Assembly: GCA_963747775.1 (NCBI GenBank)
Contig: CAVVGT010000003.1
Coordinates: 186,001-250,000 of the forward strand
Reading direction: 5' to 3'
Origin: JAGVSZ01 sp963747775
GTDB lineage: Bacteria; Pseudomonadota; Gammaproteobacteria; Burkholderiales; SG8-39
Length of the DNA: 64,000 nt
Position 1 is the stretch's first letter. Every line of letters starts with the position of its first letter. Made by a program: the position numbers and the translations under genes. Below, in pieces: positions 63,795-64,000 of this stretch. A model generated the notes under the pieces. That model searched no databases and was not told the origin of the DNA. It saw nothing but the letters and a program-made list of their open reading frames with translations.

Positions 63795-64000
63795 GCGGGG
63801 ACACCGCAATTTCCAGCATGGCCTCTCCACCGACCGCCGAATCGCTTCGGCTGCCGCAGCAAGCGGCTGAGACCACCGTCCGCGATTCGGCGAGGGCCGG
63901 GTGGGCGGCGATCGGAGGCGGGGCGGTCGGCCAGATTGGCGCGCGGTTGCGCCGGCAGGACACCGCGTTCCGGCTGATCACGCAGTGCGCCGCATTCGGA
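63791..64000 (+). CDS. pstC: phosphate ABC transporter permease PstC, 3' end outside window
   Basis: The first 70 codons are present. A polar, Ala-rich N-terminus (SGDTAISSMAS) is followed by RRQDTAFRLITQCAAFG, which matches the segment just before the first PstC membrane helix. The ATG overlaps the pstS stop (ATGA), and pstC normally follows pstS. The domain itself lies beyond the window edge. Confidence 0.75.
   Translation, partial: MSGDTAISSMASPPTAESLRLPQQAAETTVRDSARAGWAAIGGGAVGQIGARLRRQDTAFRLITQCAAFG

Overview
The window is GC-rich (roughly two thirds G+C) chromosomal DNA from a betaproteobacterium, probably Burkholderiales or a close relative. The evidence is the gene neighbourhoods: phaR/phasin/bktB polyhydroxyalkanoate genes, recJ with an RpfE-type gene near prfB-lysS, fur/bamE/dapB, carA-carB-greA-yhbY-rlmE-ftsH-folP-glmM-pstS-pstC, and a Bug-type receptor. 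About 50 genes fill the window. No gene-free stretch exceeds 300 bases; the longest is the 293-base pstS leader. I saw no rRNA, tRNA, CRISPR array, prophage or insertion sequence.

Layout. 0-4.5 kb: polyhydroxyalkanoate and thiolase genes (end of phbB, phasin, phaR with a likely PhaR operator, rimO, bktB). 4.5-8.8 kb: MarC and EamA membrane proteins, then a coupled pair made of an APH-fold kinase and an enolase-like protein that has lost most enolase catalytic residues. 8.9-20 kb: lysS-prfB (programmed +1 frameshift), dsbB, a DHCR24-like flavoprotein with a CFA-synthase-like methyltransferase, KTSC protein, recJ, RpfE-like protein, lolC-lolD. 20-25.6 kb: DUF2062 protein, Ser/Thr kinase, comEC, AP2-domain protein between two similar short repeats. 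25.6-32.3 kb: Anbu operon (circularly permuted ATP-grasp, alpha-E, Anbu protease, transglutaminase/DUF2126); the last gene is broken by very many single-base indels. 32.5-41.5 kb: unknown protein, hydrolase, MtfA-like peptidase, relA, CYTH-CHAD protein, SDR, Bug receptor, outer-membrane protein. 41.7-48.8 kb: phosphate/polyphosphate block (phoX, ppk1, phoU, ppx, sixA). 48.8-64 kb: GDT1-type exporter, fur, bamE, dapB, exported methyltransferase, carAB (one frameshift), greA, yhbY, rlmE, ftsH, folP, glmM, and the start of the pst operon behind several Pho half-sites.

How the genes work together. The left edge handles carbon storage: thiolase and reductase make the monomer, phasin coats granules, and PhaR senses the polymer. 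Phosphate genes occur in two places: PhoX releases phosphate, PstS/PstC import it, PhoU controls signalling, and Ppk1/Ppx make and degrade polyphosphate. RelA and the polyphosphate-associated CHAD protein link this to starvation. The least characterised modules are the kinase/enolase-like pair, the methyltransferase/DHCR24-like pair (possible branched-lipid synthesis) and the Anbu operon.

Sequence quality. Two places show extra single G/C bases in otherwise conserved coding sequence: one in carB and a dense cluster confined to the transglutaminase/DUF2126 gene. I read both mainly as uncorrected sequence errors, but the second could be real gene loss.
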